Part shown: positions 37,479-46,121 of the stretch, one piece after another
Layout of the letters: each line of letters begins with the position of its first letter
Numbering within the stretch: position 1 is the first letter of the stretch
Origin: Nostoc edaphicum CCNP1411
Lineage (GTDB): Bacteria; Cyanobacteriota; Cyanobacteriia; Cyanobacteriales; Nostocaceae
Reading direction: 5' to 3'
Length of the DNA stretch: 64,000 nucleotides
Assembly (NCBI RefSeq): GCF_014023275.1
Contig: NZ_CP054698.1
Location: 7,649,001 to 7,713,000 of the forward strand
Made by a program: the position numbers and the translations under genes
The notes under the pieces: generated by a model
Databases searched by the model: none
What the model was told of the DNA's origin: nothing
Seen by the model: the letters and a program-made list of their open reading frames with translations, nothing else

Positions 37479-39272
37479 ATGACCCACCACATAATCGGTA
37501 AATTACTACAAGGGCGTTACCAAATTGTCCAAAGCCTTGGTGCAGGGGTATTTGGACAAACATACATTGCTGTTGACGTAGATTATCCAGAGAATCCCAA
37601 ATGCGTTGTTAAACAGATTAAGGTTAGCAGTTGCGAATCCGACTACTTGGATATGTTGAGGTTAATGTTTCTGACTGAAACTGAAACCCTTAAGCTTCTG
37701 GGAAGCCATCAGCAAATTCCCGAATTCATCGCTTGCTTTGAAGAAAATGAGCGATTTTATTTAGTGCAAGAGCTTATTGAAGGACATCCGCTGACTGGGG
37801 AATTACCTATTGATCAACATTGGGGGTGTCTGTGGAGTGAAAGGGAAGTTGTAGAATTTCTGATAGATGTCTTAGGTATTCTAGAATTTGTTCACTCTCA
37901 AGGCGTGATTCATTGTGATATCAAGCCAGAAAACTTAATCAGACGCACTAGCGATACCTATGGCAACGATAAAGCTTTACGCAAGTTAGTTTTGATTGAC
38001 TTTGGCTCAATCCAGTCTATCGATTTTGGGATAGGTGCGGAATTGCCTATTTATAGAATTCCCGTCACTTCATTGGGATATATACCACCGGAGCAATTTA
38101 TTGGACAAACACAGCCCAACAGTGATATTTATGCTTTGGGCATGATTGCCATCCAGGCTTTGACTGGGTTAGAACCATTACAATTAAAAGCTGATCCTTA
38201 TACTAATGAAATTTTTTGGCGTTCTCAAAACACGCCAGTTAACGATTATCTAGCTGCTGTTCTCAGCCAAATGATCCGCTACAATTACCAAGACCGCTTT
38301 CAGTCTGCGGGTGAGGTGCTGCGGATACTTAAACAAATAATATGGGAAACTGAGCCATCACAAATATTAGAAACAGATGATAAATTTCCTCTAGAGGTGG
38401 CGATTGAGGATAATAATTCTCCAAACCCTGTATCTGGCAAATCATCCCCATTATTCACAGGGATGAAAGTAGGACTGGCGGCTAATTCTTTATTGATGGG
38501 ATTTGGTGTATATTCTTTAGTTAATACTGCACCTGCATATTCAGAAACAGACACTTTATATCAAGCGAAAAAAGAATATCAAACTGGGGATTTACAAGAA
38601 GCGATCGCATTAGCGAAATCAATTCCCTCCTACAGCAATGTTTATCCAGAAGCGCAAGCAACAATTGAAGAATGGCAACAGCAATGGCAAGTTGCGGCAC
38701 AGCAACACCAAATAGCACAGATAGCTTTTCATGAGAGCAGATGGTCAGATGTTCTTCATGCTGCTGCTAAAGTTCCAGATATTTTATATTGGCAATCTAG
38801 AACAGATAAACTAGTTCAAAAAGCATACGTCAATATTGAAGTACAGACGCAAGATTTATTAGCAAAAGCTTACGAAAGAGCAACTGAAAAAGATTTTTCT
38901 ACTGCATTACAATATCTGCGGCAAATTCCTAAAGAAAGTTCTGCTGGTGCTTTAGTTCAAGACAAGTTAGCTGAATACAATCGAAAGCGGCAGATCAGAG
39001 CAGCTTACTTTTTACAAAAAGCTTACAAGAAAGCATCTATTGGTGATTTTAATCGAGCTGTAAAATTTCTCCGAAATATTCCCCAAGATACTCTAGTTTA
39101 TGCTCAAGCTCAAATCAAATTGAATGAGTATACTCAAAAGCAACGTGTCCTGGCTGACAATCAAAAGGTAGCTTCTGTAAAAAGAATAAATTCATCCATC
39201 CCTAAAAACTCAGCTACTAGAATTGAATATTTTCAGGGAGTAAATTACCTGCAAGAGGTTAATATACGTTAA
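37479..39272 (+). CDS. Serine/threonine protein kinase with transmembrane segment and helical repeats
   Basis: 597 residues. The kinase domain (about 10-285) has glycine loop LGAGVFGQTY, Lys45 in VVKQIK, catalytic HCDIKPENL (Asp147) and DFG at 174. The usual HRD Arg is Cys146, making it a non-RD type. A transmembrane helix (about 330-348, GLAANSLLMGFGVYSLV) separates it from a C-terminal periplasmic part of three tetratricopeptide-like repeats (QAKKEYQTGDLQEAIALAKSIP, AYERATEKDFSTALQYLRQIP, AYKKASIGDFNRAVKFLRNIP). Ligands and substrates are unknown. Confidence 0.9.
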   Translation: MTHHIIGKLLQGRYQIVQSLGAGVFGQTYIAVDVDYPENPKCVVKQIKVSSCESDYLDMLRLMFLTETETLKLLGSHQQIPEFIACFEENERFYLVQELIEGHPLTGELPIDQHWGCLWSEREVVEFLIDVLGILEFVHSQGVIHCDIKPENLIRRTSDTYGNDKALRKLVLIDFGSIQSIDFGIGAELPIYRIPVTSLGYIPPEQFIGQTQPNSDIYALGMIAIQALTGLEPLQLKADPYTNEIFWRSQNTPVNDYLAAVLSQMIRYNYQDRFQSAGEVLRILKQIIWETEPSQILETDDKFPLEVAIEDNNSPNPVSGKSSPLFTGMKVGLAANSLLMGFGVYSLVNTAPAYSETDTLYQAKKEYQTGDLQEAIALAKSIPSYSNVYPEAQATIEEWQQQWQVAAQQHQIAQIAFHESRWSDVLHAAAKVPDILYWQSRTDKLVQKAYVNIEVQTQDLLAKAYERATEKDFSTALQYLRQIPKESSAGALVQDKLAEYNRKRQIRAAYFLQKAYKKASIGDFNRAVKFLRNIPQDTLVYAQAQIKLNEYTQKQRVLADNQKVASVKRINSSIPKNSATRIEYFQGVNYLQEVNIR

Positions 39273-39362
39273 TTATAAGTATGAAAAACAAAACCCATCT
39301 AGAAAGTATCTAAATGGGAAAAAATCTGGTTAATTTTTGAATTTTCTAACAGGATAAGATTC

Positions 39363-40142
39363 TTAACTGAATGCATATTTCAGAGGTAAGCCGTCCTGAA
39401 AAACTAGTAATTCTCCCGGTTGAATTTGTGTCCAAACTTCGTTGTCAGTGAGGGGAGTGGTAGCAATCACAGCGACGCGATCGCGTTCAGTAGTCACTTC
39501 TCGAAAATCTACAGTCATGTCTTGGTCAATTAAATGGGCAGCCGCAAAGGGCGCTTGGCGAACAATGTAGCTGAGTTTAGTTGAGCAATAAGCAAAAAAG
39601 TGTTCTCCATCTGACAATAAGTAATTAAATATACCCAATTTTGCAATTGTGTAAGTAATCTCTTGCAGCACAGAGTACAGTTCCTTTATGTCGGGCTTAC
39701 CTTCAGGAAAACGCGATCGCAATGTTTCTAGCATCATACAGAATGCTTTTTCGCTATCAGTGTTACCTACAGCTTGATAAAAGCCCAAATTTTCCGGTTC
39801 AAAATCTGGCAAATTACCATTGTGGGCAAACACCCAATACTGACCCCACAATTCTCTGCGGAAAGGATGGCAGTTGTGTAAGGCAACTTCACCCTGAGTA
39901 GCTTTGCGGATATGGGCTATGACATGGGTTGAGTGGATGGGATAATTCCGCACCAACTCCGCTACCGGAGAAGCAACAGAAGGTTGGGCATCTAAAAACA
40001 TTCGACATCCCTTTCCTTCAAAGAAAGCAATGCCCCAACCATCGCTATGATGATCCGTTCTTCCTCCCCGTGCAGAAAACCCTTCAAAAGAAAAGCAAAT
40101 ATCCGTTGGAACATTGCAGTTCATTCCGAGCAATTGGCACAT
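39363..40142 (-). CDS. Class II glutamine amidotransferase (YafJ-like)
   Basis: 259 residues from the ATG at 40142, chosen because Cys2 must be N-terminal (MCQLLGMNCNVPTDI). Other motifs are RGGRTDHHSDGWGIAFFEGKG, HVIAHIRKATQG, NCHPFRRELWGQYWVFAHNGNL and NTDSEKAFCMML, diagnostic of Ntn-hydrolase class II amidotransferases of the YafJ/EgtC type. It hydrolyses an amide such as a gamma-glutamyl bond. Its partner is not visible. Confidence 0.93.
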   Translation of the reverse strand: MCQLLGMNCNVPTDICFSFEGFSARGGRTDHHSDGWGIAFFEGKGCRMFLDAQPSVASPVAELVRNYPIHSTHVIAHIRKATQGEVALHNCHPFRRELWGQYWVFAHNGNLPDFEPENLGFYQAVGNTDSEKAFCMMLETLRSRFPEGKPDIKELYSVLQEITYTIAKLGIFNYLLSDGEHFFAYCSTKLSYIVRQAPFAAAHLIDQDMTVDFREVTTERDRVAVIATTPLTDNEVWTQIQPGELLVFQDGLPLKYAFS

Positions 40143-40709
40143 GGATGTTGTAGCTCTCAATTTTTGACTAAGACCTCACGATCAAGATACTTCAGAATGC
40201 TGCATTGATTCTGGAGCGATCGCTTCAATATTGGAATTTCGTGGAGATTGGGGATACTACGGTGCATATACAAGTCTAATTACCCCCCTTAATCCCCCCT
40301 TGCCAAGGGGGGAAATAGAAAATCTAGTTCCCTCCCCAATGCATCCTACGGTGTACACACAAGTCCTAAAAACCTTGACTTTCCTCGTTCCCAGGCAGAG
40401 CCTGGGAATGCATTCATTGAGTCTCTGACTCAATATCTGACTGGAGGCAGAGCCTCTAAATCAGGCATTCCCATGCGGAGCTTGTGTTCGAGATCAACGA
40501 GAAAACAATGGAAAATCAAGCTTTTTTCGACTTGTGTGTACACCGTAGCCAATGCATCGGGGAGGGTTAGGGTGGGGTAAAACCTTGGGTTTTTCAGCGA
40601 TTTCAGACTTGTGTGTACACCGTAGCTTTACAAGGGGGGTAAAAGATGTACTTCATTTCTAAGCAAAATGCTGTATTACCTTAAACAGCAAGAAATCTTT
40701 GTCTATTGT
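40143..40709. other. Repeat-filled spacer with nested MITEs
   Basis: No gene. Most of 40257-40625 is repeat DNA (next entry). The right flank ends in a short G-run and a degenerate ATACC-type end near 40641-40680. Confidence 0.6.
40257..40625. mobile_element. MITE of the CTACGG family interrupted by a second copy (C)
   Basis: The outer element starts CTACGGTGCATATACAAGTC at 40257 and ends GACTTGTGTGTACACCGTAG at 40625. Inside it, copy C spans 40346-40548 with the same ends, flanked by CCAATGCATC at 40336-40345 and 40549-40558. Removing C restores a continuous CCTCCCCAATGCATCGGGGA. C carries a different interior (CAGGCAGAGCCTGGG hairpin). This is a nested insertion. Confidence 0.8.
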
Positions 40710-41822
40710 TCAGCACTCATTGAGATAACAATGACAATCTGGCTTATCAATCAATGATTCCACCAAAGCATTTAGGGCAGTTGCAGCTAAAGCGCCACCT
40801 CCCAAAGTTCCTTCAACTGTAATATAAGGTATCCCTTGTTGCATCAGTTGTCGCTTGGCTGCGGGAGCATGGCTAAAGCCAATGGGCATTCCTATTACTA
40901 ATGCAGGCTGAATTTTCTGGTTAGCGATTGCTTCACAAATTTCTACAAGTACTGAGGGAGCATAACCGACTACCAGCACACAACCCGGACTTACTTGCTG
41001 CAATTTTTCTCGCCATTGTCGATGTTGCCAAAAAGCGAGTTCTGCTTCTGTGGCGGTGGTAATATGAGGGTTATCAATCAAGGTTTCAATGCGACATCCC
41101 AAGTGAACTAATCGGGTTTGATCTAAAGCAGCAGCAACCGTTTGGGTATCGACAACAATTTGACAACTTGAAGATAGAGCTGCTCGACTAGCTGCGATCG
41201 CACCTCGACTCAATTTGACAAAGGACACCAAACTCACATCGCCACAAGCCAAAACCAACTGAGAAATTAGGTGTTGTTCAATTTCTGAACGATGAGACAA
41301 ATCAGGTAGTAAGCGTTGTAGCGATTCAGTAAAAGCTTCTGAATGGGTATGAATTTCGGCATCCAAGCCACTCCACAGATTTTCCAATCCCCCCAATCCG
41401 GCTTGGGTTTCGACATCCAGTAACTTGAGTTGTGCCAAAACTTCCGCCTGGATAATTTGACAATGGCGATCGCGACCCAATAATCCTTCTAATGCTGATG
41501 CAGTTTGCCGCAGTTGAGAAATTTGTTGCATCACCGCCCGATATTGTTGCTGGAGTTGTCCCATGAGGTTAACAGTTGTATCCGCCTCTGGTTCCACCTC
41601 CAAAATATTGCGGATGTGGTTTAGCTGAAACCCTTGCTGCTTCAATGCTACAATCCGTTGCAACCGGAGAATATCTTTTTTGGTATAGAGACGGTAATTG
41701 CTAGGCGATCGCACTGGTTGAGGTAGCAGTCCCAATTGATGGTAATGGCGCACCATCCGCGGAGTTAAACCGCCTCCTACTGCATCAGTGAGTTCTTTAA
41801 TGGTTAAGCAATCAGCATTCAT
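40710..41822 (-). CDS. coaR: CoaR-like cobalt-responsive MerR regulator with CbiC domain
   Basis: 370 residues. The N-terminal MerR winged helix (LTIKELTDAVGGGLTPRMVRHYHQLGLLP...YRLYTKKDILRL) is followed by a coiled coil. A precorrin-8X methylmutase (CbiC)-like domain has VLVVGYAPSVLVEICEAI, VIGMPIGFSHAPAAKRQL and IPYITVEGTLGGGALAATALNAL. The C-terminus has a CHC metal motif (Cys363-His364-Cys365). This architecture is that of CoaR of Synechocystis, a cobalt sensor that controls the cobalt exporter coaT. Here it faces an organosulfur gene group instead, with a palindromic operator between, and no coaT is visible. Confidence 0.85.
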   Translation of the reverse strand: MNADCLTIKELTDAVGGGLTPRMVRHYHQLGLLPQPVRSPSNYRLYTKKDILRLQRIVALKQQGFQLNHIRNILEVEPEADTTVNLMGQLQQQYRAVMQQISQLRQTASALEGLLGRDRHCQIIQAEVLAQLKLLDVETQAGLGGLENLWSGLDAEIHTHSEAFTESLQRLLPDLSHRSEIEQHLISQLVLACGDVSLVSFVKLSRGAIAASRAALSSSCQIVVDTQTVAAALDQTRLVHLGCRIETLIDNPHITTATEAELAFWQHRQWREKLQQVSPGCVLVVGYAPSVLVEICEAIANQKIQPALVIGMPIGFSHAPAAKRQLMQQGIPYITVEGTLGGGALAATALNALVESLIDKPDCHCYLNEC

Positions 41823-42108
41823 GAGACTTCTTGCAGAAGTGGGGGAAAGGGGAAGGGGTAAAGGGAAAAGGGATGGAATTTTCCCTTTACCTTTGACTTT
41901 TGACTTTTGACTTCCGCCTTGCGGTACTAGCTATCTATTATACGGAAATTTCCCGTATAACCACTCTATTAGAAGTGATTATACGGAATAAGACTTGATT
42001 TTATATAAATTTCTGTGATACTCTGCCTCTAGATACAAACTACAGTTACTTGATAAAATAACCGTAGTTTGTGGACATACAGTGTGCATCAAACGGGAAT
42101 CACCCCCT
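41823..42108. promoter_or_regulatory. Divergent coaR / methyltransferase control region
   Basis: 286 bp between the coaR start and the methyltransferase ATG at 42109. It holds repeated CTTTTGACT units (41898-41921) and the palindrome at 41938-41960. A second half-site TTATACGG lies at 41979-41986, so one regulator could bind both. Confidence 0.6.
41938..41960. promoter_or_regulatory. Palindromic operator candidate for the CoaR-like regulator
   Basis: TTATACGG (41938-41945) and its exact inverse CCGTATAA (41953-41960) flank the 7-nt centre AAATTTC. It lies 116 bp upstream of the coaR start and 149 bp upstream of the methyltransferase. MerR-family proteins bind such dyads within promoters. Confidence 0.6.
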
Positions 42109-42765
42109 ATGCCAAAAGATTGGTATGAATGGCACGATCTCTACAACACTGAGCCAAAATTGCGGCAGCGTCTAGAAATCGTGCAGGAATATATTGCTTA
42201 TAGCTTAAATGCGTCTCCATCTGGCGCTATCCGAATAGTGAGTGTTTGTGCGGGTGATGGACGAGATTTACTAGGAACTTTAAAAAATCACCCTCGTGCG
42301 AAGGATGTTTCTGCAAGACTGGTTGAAATAAATTCAAATTTAGTTGAGCGTGGACGAGCAACTATAGAGTCTTTGGGTTTAGCCAAGCAAATTGAGTTTA
42401 TCAATGATGATGCAACTCTTGCTACTAACTATGTAGGAGCAGTGCCGGCTGATATTGTGATTGTTTGTGGTGTCTTTGGCAATCTGGCACAGGAAGCTGA
42501 ACTCAATCGCTTACTAGATAACCTGAGTTTTCTGAGTAAACCAGGTGCTTTTGTCATTTGGACTCGTGGACACTCCAACGGTATTACCTACTCTGACAAT
42601 GTGCGGAAAATTTTAAGTGCATCTGGATTTGAGGAAGTGAACTTCAAGCTTACGGCTACGGGAGACATGGGTGTAGGTCTTCATCGATACCTTGGTGAAA
42701 ACTTACCTCAACCCAAAGAGCAACAATTATTTGTGTTTTCTGGCATTCCTAGTAAAGCGAGGTAA
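42109..42765 (+). CDS. Class I SAM-dependent methyltransferase, first gene of the island operon
   Basis: 218 residues from the ATG at 42109 (MPKDWYEWHDLYNTEP); an upstream GTG at 42082 adds nine. The nucleotide-binding motif is IRIVSVCAGDGRDLLGTL, with acidic ARLVEINSN after strand 2 and ADIVIVCGVFGNL later. Substrate is unknown. It is 3 bp upstream of the GST gene, so the two are co-transcribed. It lies downstream of the proposed CoaR operator. Confidence 0.8.
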   Translation: MPKDWYEWHDLYNTEPKLRQRLEIVQEYIAYSLNASPSGAIRIVSVCAGDGRDLLGTLKNHPRAKDVSARLVEINSNLVERGRATIESLGLAKQIEFINDDATLATNYVGAVPADIVIVCGVFGNLAQEAELNRLLDNLSFLSKPGAFVIWTRGHSNGITYSDNVRKILSASGFEEVNFKLTATGDMGVGLHRYLGENLPQPKEQQLFVFSGIPSKAR

Positions 42766-42768
42766 AAA

Positions 42769-43992
42769 ATGTCTATTCAAAACACAGTGTCAACTTGGGA
42801 AGAAGTTTTAGAGACTGCTAGAAAAAATACCTCTGCACGTAGGGTAAAGAGAACAGGACAATCTCCTTCTACTGCACCAATACCCAGCAGTTTAGAGAAA
42901 CTTCCCCCAAATACAGAACCGCCAATCTTGCTTTATCGAGATACTAATTCCTGGTGTCCTTTCTGCGAGAGAGTTTGGTTTGCTCTCGAAGAAAAGGAAA
43001 TTCCCTTTGCAACGGAGTTTATTGATTTAACTAATAAACCCAAATGGTACACTGACTTAGTTCCTACAACCCTTGTGCCAGCAGCAAAAATTGAGGGAAA
43101 GTTAGTATACGAATCTAAAGATATTCTCTTGGCTTTAGAAGAAAGGTTTCCTACTCCTGCATTATTGCCTGAGAATTCAGAGGAAAACGCTGTTGCTAGG
43201 CAGTTGGTTGAGGAGGCTGAGACTAACGGTTTTAGAGAAATTGCTTACAAATTCCTGAGAGAAGCACCTGTAGATGCTGATGAGTTGGCAAACTCACAAG
43301 CAGCATTTGAGGCTAAGTTAGATGAACTTGAGCAAGCTTTGGCTAAATATCCCGGCCCTTACTTTGTCAGTACATTTAGCTTAGTTGACATTCTGTATAG
43401 CCCCCATCTAGATAGATTGGCGGCTAATTTACCTGTATATCGGGGATATCACCTCAAAGGAAATCCTCGCTTTCCTCGCATTAATGCTTGGTTTGATGCA
43501 CTTAATCAGCGTCCTGCTTATCACAGAGTAAAATCGGATAATATCACCAATAATTTATTGTTGCGTCGCAGATGGGGTGTAGAACCGATTGGAAATCCTT
43601 TACCTCTGGATGTGGCAGATAGTGAGAAAATTCAATATCGCGCCGAAGCCGCTGAGAGATTGAGCGATAATCGGGAAGTTGCGATCGCAGATGTTATCAA
43701 AAATTCTGGAGTCCAAGCTTTAGCCGCAGACGGTGATTTTACCACAGTTAAAGACGCTGTTGATTTTCACCTGCGACAACTAGCTAATTATCTGATTCAT
43801 GGCAATGGTGCAACTTTACCGGGTGGAAGGACTGGTGGTAAAAATAGCAGCGTTGATCCTATCTTCGCTGCTGTGGGTGCTATTACTTTCGCATATTTGA
43901 GAAATCGCATCTGCGCCCCCCGTGATATGAGTGCTGGTGCAGCAACAGCGTTTCGATCTGCGATCGATAAATTGTTGACATCTGTTTATTAA
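42769..43992 (+). CDS. Large glutathione S-transferase-like protein with CPFC motif
   Basis: 407 residues, long for a GST. A glutaredoxin-type domain (about 48-135, ILLYRDTNSWCPFCERVWFALEE with CxxC) is followed by PTTLVPAAKIEGKLVYESKDI, a GST C-terminal domain (about 145-260), and an unassigned 140-residue C-terminal extension (LSDNREVAIADVIKNSGVQAL...). The CPFC motif suggests a redox-active or omega-like enzyme that cleaves or forms thioether or disulfide bonds with glutathione. It follows the methyltransferase with a 3-bp gap and precedes the flavoprotein by 87 bp. Confidence 0.85.
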   Translation: MSIQNTVSTWEEVLETARKNTSARRVKRTGQSPSTAPIPSSLEKLPPNTEPPILLYRDTNSWCPFCERVWFALEEKEIPFATEFIDLTNKPKWYTDLVPTTLVPAAKIEGKLVYESKDILLALEERFPTPALLPENSEENAVARQLVEEAETNGFREIAYKFLREAPVDADELANSQAAFEAKLDELEQALAKYPGPYFVSTFSLVDILYSPHLDRLAANLPVYRGYHLKGNPRFPRINAWFDALNQRPAYHRVKSDNITNNLLLRRRWGVEPIGNPLPLDVADSEKIQYRAEAAERLSDNREVAIADVIKNSGVQALAADGDFTTVKDAVDFHLRQLANYLIHGNGATLPGGRTGGKNSSVDPIFAAVGAITFAYLRNRICAPRDMSAGAATAFRSAIDKLLTSVY

Positions 43993-44079
43993 TTTTGTGG
44001 GCGTTGCCTCATGCAGAGACGCAGCGAAAAGTTGGAGCGCTTCTGACTCCTGAATTCTGACTTTATTGAGGAAAGGGAA

Positions 44080-45729
44080 TTGCTAACAGTCCATAGTGAA
44101 AATGAACTACAGTTAACTGCTGATGTACTGGTAATTGGTGGTGGCCCTGCCGCTGCGTGGGCAGCATGGGCAGCCGCATCCCAAGGAGTCAAAGTCATCA
44201 TTGTTGATAAAGGTTTTCTGGGTACAAGCGGTGCTGCTGCTGCTAGTGGTAACGGCATCATGGCTCCGTCTCCAGAGAATTGGGAAAAAGTTTTAGCGGA
44301 GCGTTATCGCGTAGGAAAAAACCTCGCTAACTCACGTTGGATCGAGCGTGTTATCGAAAAAACTTGGCTGAGTTTGCCCCTAGTGGAAAGTTGGGGCTAT
44401 CGTTTCCCTAAAGAAGATGGAGAATCTGTGCGTCAGAGCTATTATGGCCCTGAATATATGCGGGTACTTCGCAAAAACCTTTTGCGTGTTGGTGTGCAGA
44501 TTCTCGACCAAAGTCCCGCTTTAGAGCTTTTATTGGCTGACGACGGCTCAGTAGCGGGAGCAAGAGGTGTGCAGAGGCAACATCATCGTACCTATACCGT
44601 TCGTGCTGGTGCAGTAGTCTTAGCGAATGGCGGTTGTGCATTCTTGAGTAAAGCATTAGGTTGCAATACCAATACAGGTGATGGGCTGCTGATGGCAGTG
44701 GAAGCTGGTGGAGAACTTTCTAGTATGGAAGCTTCTAATCACTATGCGATTTCGACGGCTTTCAATGCGACTGTAACCAGGGGTGTTCCCTTTGGTTGGG
44801 CCAGTTATACCGATGAAGCAGGCAATGATCTGGGTGGCTATATCAATGGTCGTCGTGATCCATCGTTCCTCCCTAATGCACTCTTGAAAGGCCCCGTTTA
44901 TGCTCGTTTGGATCGAGCCACACCGGAAGTTAAAGCAGTGGTTGAAAAGTCTCATTTCATCGCTTTTCTACCCTATACAAAAGCTGGTATTGATCCCTAT
45001 ACAGAACGAGTGCCTGTAACACTTGTTTTAGAAGGTACAGTCCGTGGTACAGGTGGGATTCGGATTGTGAATGATGATTGCGCGACAAAAGTTCCTGGCC
45101 TCTACGCTGCTGGTGATGCAGCATCGCGGGAGTTTTTAGCCGGTTTAGCTTCTGGGGGTGGTGGCCCCAATGCTGCCTGGGCAATCTCCACAGGACAATG
45201 GGCTGGAGTTGGAGCAGCGGACTTTGCTAAGAGTCTGGGCGCTCATGCAAATGAACGGGTTGCGCGTCCTGCTGGTCAAGTGGGATTGGGATCATCGCCC
45301 TCACCCACTTCTGAAACATTCGATAGTGAGGCGATCGTGCATGGTGTACAAGCCGAGATGTTCCCGTTGGAGAAGAATTACTTGCGTTCTGAGCAAGGAC
45401 TTTTGGATTCTCTCGCTAAATTAGAGAAACTATGGGAGCAAGTACAAGGGAACCCAAAACAAGATACAGTGCGCGATGTGGAATTTTCTCGTCGAGCGGC
45501 TGCTTTGACAGCTGTAGCACGATGGGCATATTTTAGCGCGTTACATCGCACGGAAACGCGCAGCGAACATATTCGTGTGGACTATCCTGAAACCGATCCA
45601 AATCAGCGTTATTACCAAGCAACAGGCGGCTTAGATAAGCTTTGGGTGAGGCGTGATTGGATTACGGATGCAATTGCTACACCACCAGTACAAACCACTC
45701 AAACCACACCTACTGTATCAAAGTTGTAG
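44080..45729 (+). CDS. FAD-dependent oxidoreductase of the fumarate reductase/AprA type
   Basis: 549 residues with a TTG start at 44080 preceded by GAGGAAAGGG. FAD motif is ADVLVIGGGPAAAWAAWAAASQGVKVIIVDKG. Later motifs are SGAAAASGNGIMAP, VVLANGGCAF, and VPGLYAAGDAASREFLAGLASGGGGPNAAWAISTG. Such flavoproteins with an adjacent two-[4Fe-4S] ferredoxin recall adenylylsulfate reductase AprAB and are found in cyanobacterial sulfonate gene groups, as far as I recall. The APS-specific active-site residues were not checked. It probably carries out oxidation or reduction of a sulfur compound with the ferredoxin as partner. Confidence 0.85.
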   Translation: MLTVHSENELQLTADVLVIGGGPAAAWAAWAAASQGVKVIIVDKGFLGTSGAAAASGNGIMAPSPENWEKVLAERYRVGKNLANSRWIERVIEKTWLSLPLVESWGYRFPKEDGESVRQSYYGPEYMRVLRKNLLRVGVQILDQSPALELLLADDGSVAGARGVQRQHHRTYTVRAGAVVLANGGCAFLSKALGCNTNTGDGLLMAVEAGGELSSMEASNHYAISTAFNATVTRGVPFGWASYTDEAGNDLGGYINGRRDPSFLPNALLKGPVYARLDRATPEVKAVVEKSHFIAFLPYTKAGIDPYTERVPVTLVLEGTVRGTGGIRIVNDDCATKVPGLYAAGDAASREFLAGLASGGGGPNAAWAISTGQWAGVGAADFAKSLGAHANERVARPAGQVGLGSSPSPTSETFDSEAIVHGVQAEMFPLEKNYLRSEQGLLDSLAKLEKLWEQVQGNPKQDTVRDVEFSRRAAALTAVARWAYFSALHRTETRSEHIRVDYPETDPNQRYYQATGGLDKLWVRRDWITDAIATPPVQTTQTTPTVSKL

Positions 45730-45741
45730 CAGGAGCATATC

Positions 45742-46083
45742 ATGATCGAGCTTGTCAGCCATAAACTCTGTATTAATTGCAATTTGTGCGTCCAAGTCTG
45801 TCCTACCAATGTCTTTGACTCCGTACCTAATCAACCACCTGCGATCGCCCGTAAGGAAGACTGTCAAACTTGTTTCATGTGTGAGGCATATTGCCCTGCG
45901 GATGCACTTTATGTTGCGCCTGAATCTCATACCAGTGTTGCAGTCAATGAGGATGATTTAATTGAAAGTGGCATCATGGGTGAATATCGTAGCCTCTTGG
46001 GGTGGGGATATGGCAGAAAAAACAATAGCGAATTGGATACGGCTCATAAACTGCGCCAATTGCCGCGTCCTTATCAAAGTTAA
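45742..46083 (+). CDS. Two-[4Fe-4S] ferredoxin, partner of the flavoprotein
   Basis: 113 residues. Two complete clusters are seen: CINCNLCVQVCP (residues 10-21) and CQTCFMCEAYCP about 35 residues on. A C-terminal tail (YRSLLGWGYGRKNNSELDTAHKLRQLPRPYQS) extends beyond the fold. It starts 12 bp after the flavoprotein stop, so it is probably its dedicated electron carrier, as AprB serves AprA. Confidence 0.92.
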   Translation: MIELVSHKLCINCNLCVQVCPTNVFDSVPNQPPAIARKEDCQTCFMCEAYCPADALYVAPESHTSVAVNEDDLIESGIMGEYRSLLGWGYGRKNNSELDTAHKLRQLPRPYQS

Positions 46084-46121
46084 TTTCGGTGTTTGGGGAT
46101 TGGGGATTAGGGAGTGAGTTT

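Noticed and set aside
41823..42108. Cobalamin riboswitch upstream of the island
   Set aside because: No B12-box-like sequence seen. The dyad is DNA-operator-like.
44656..44955. Minus-strand frames inside the flavoprotein gene
   Set aside because: Shadows of the real gene without conserved features.
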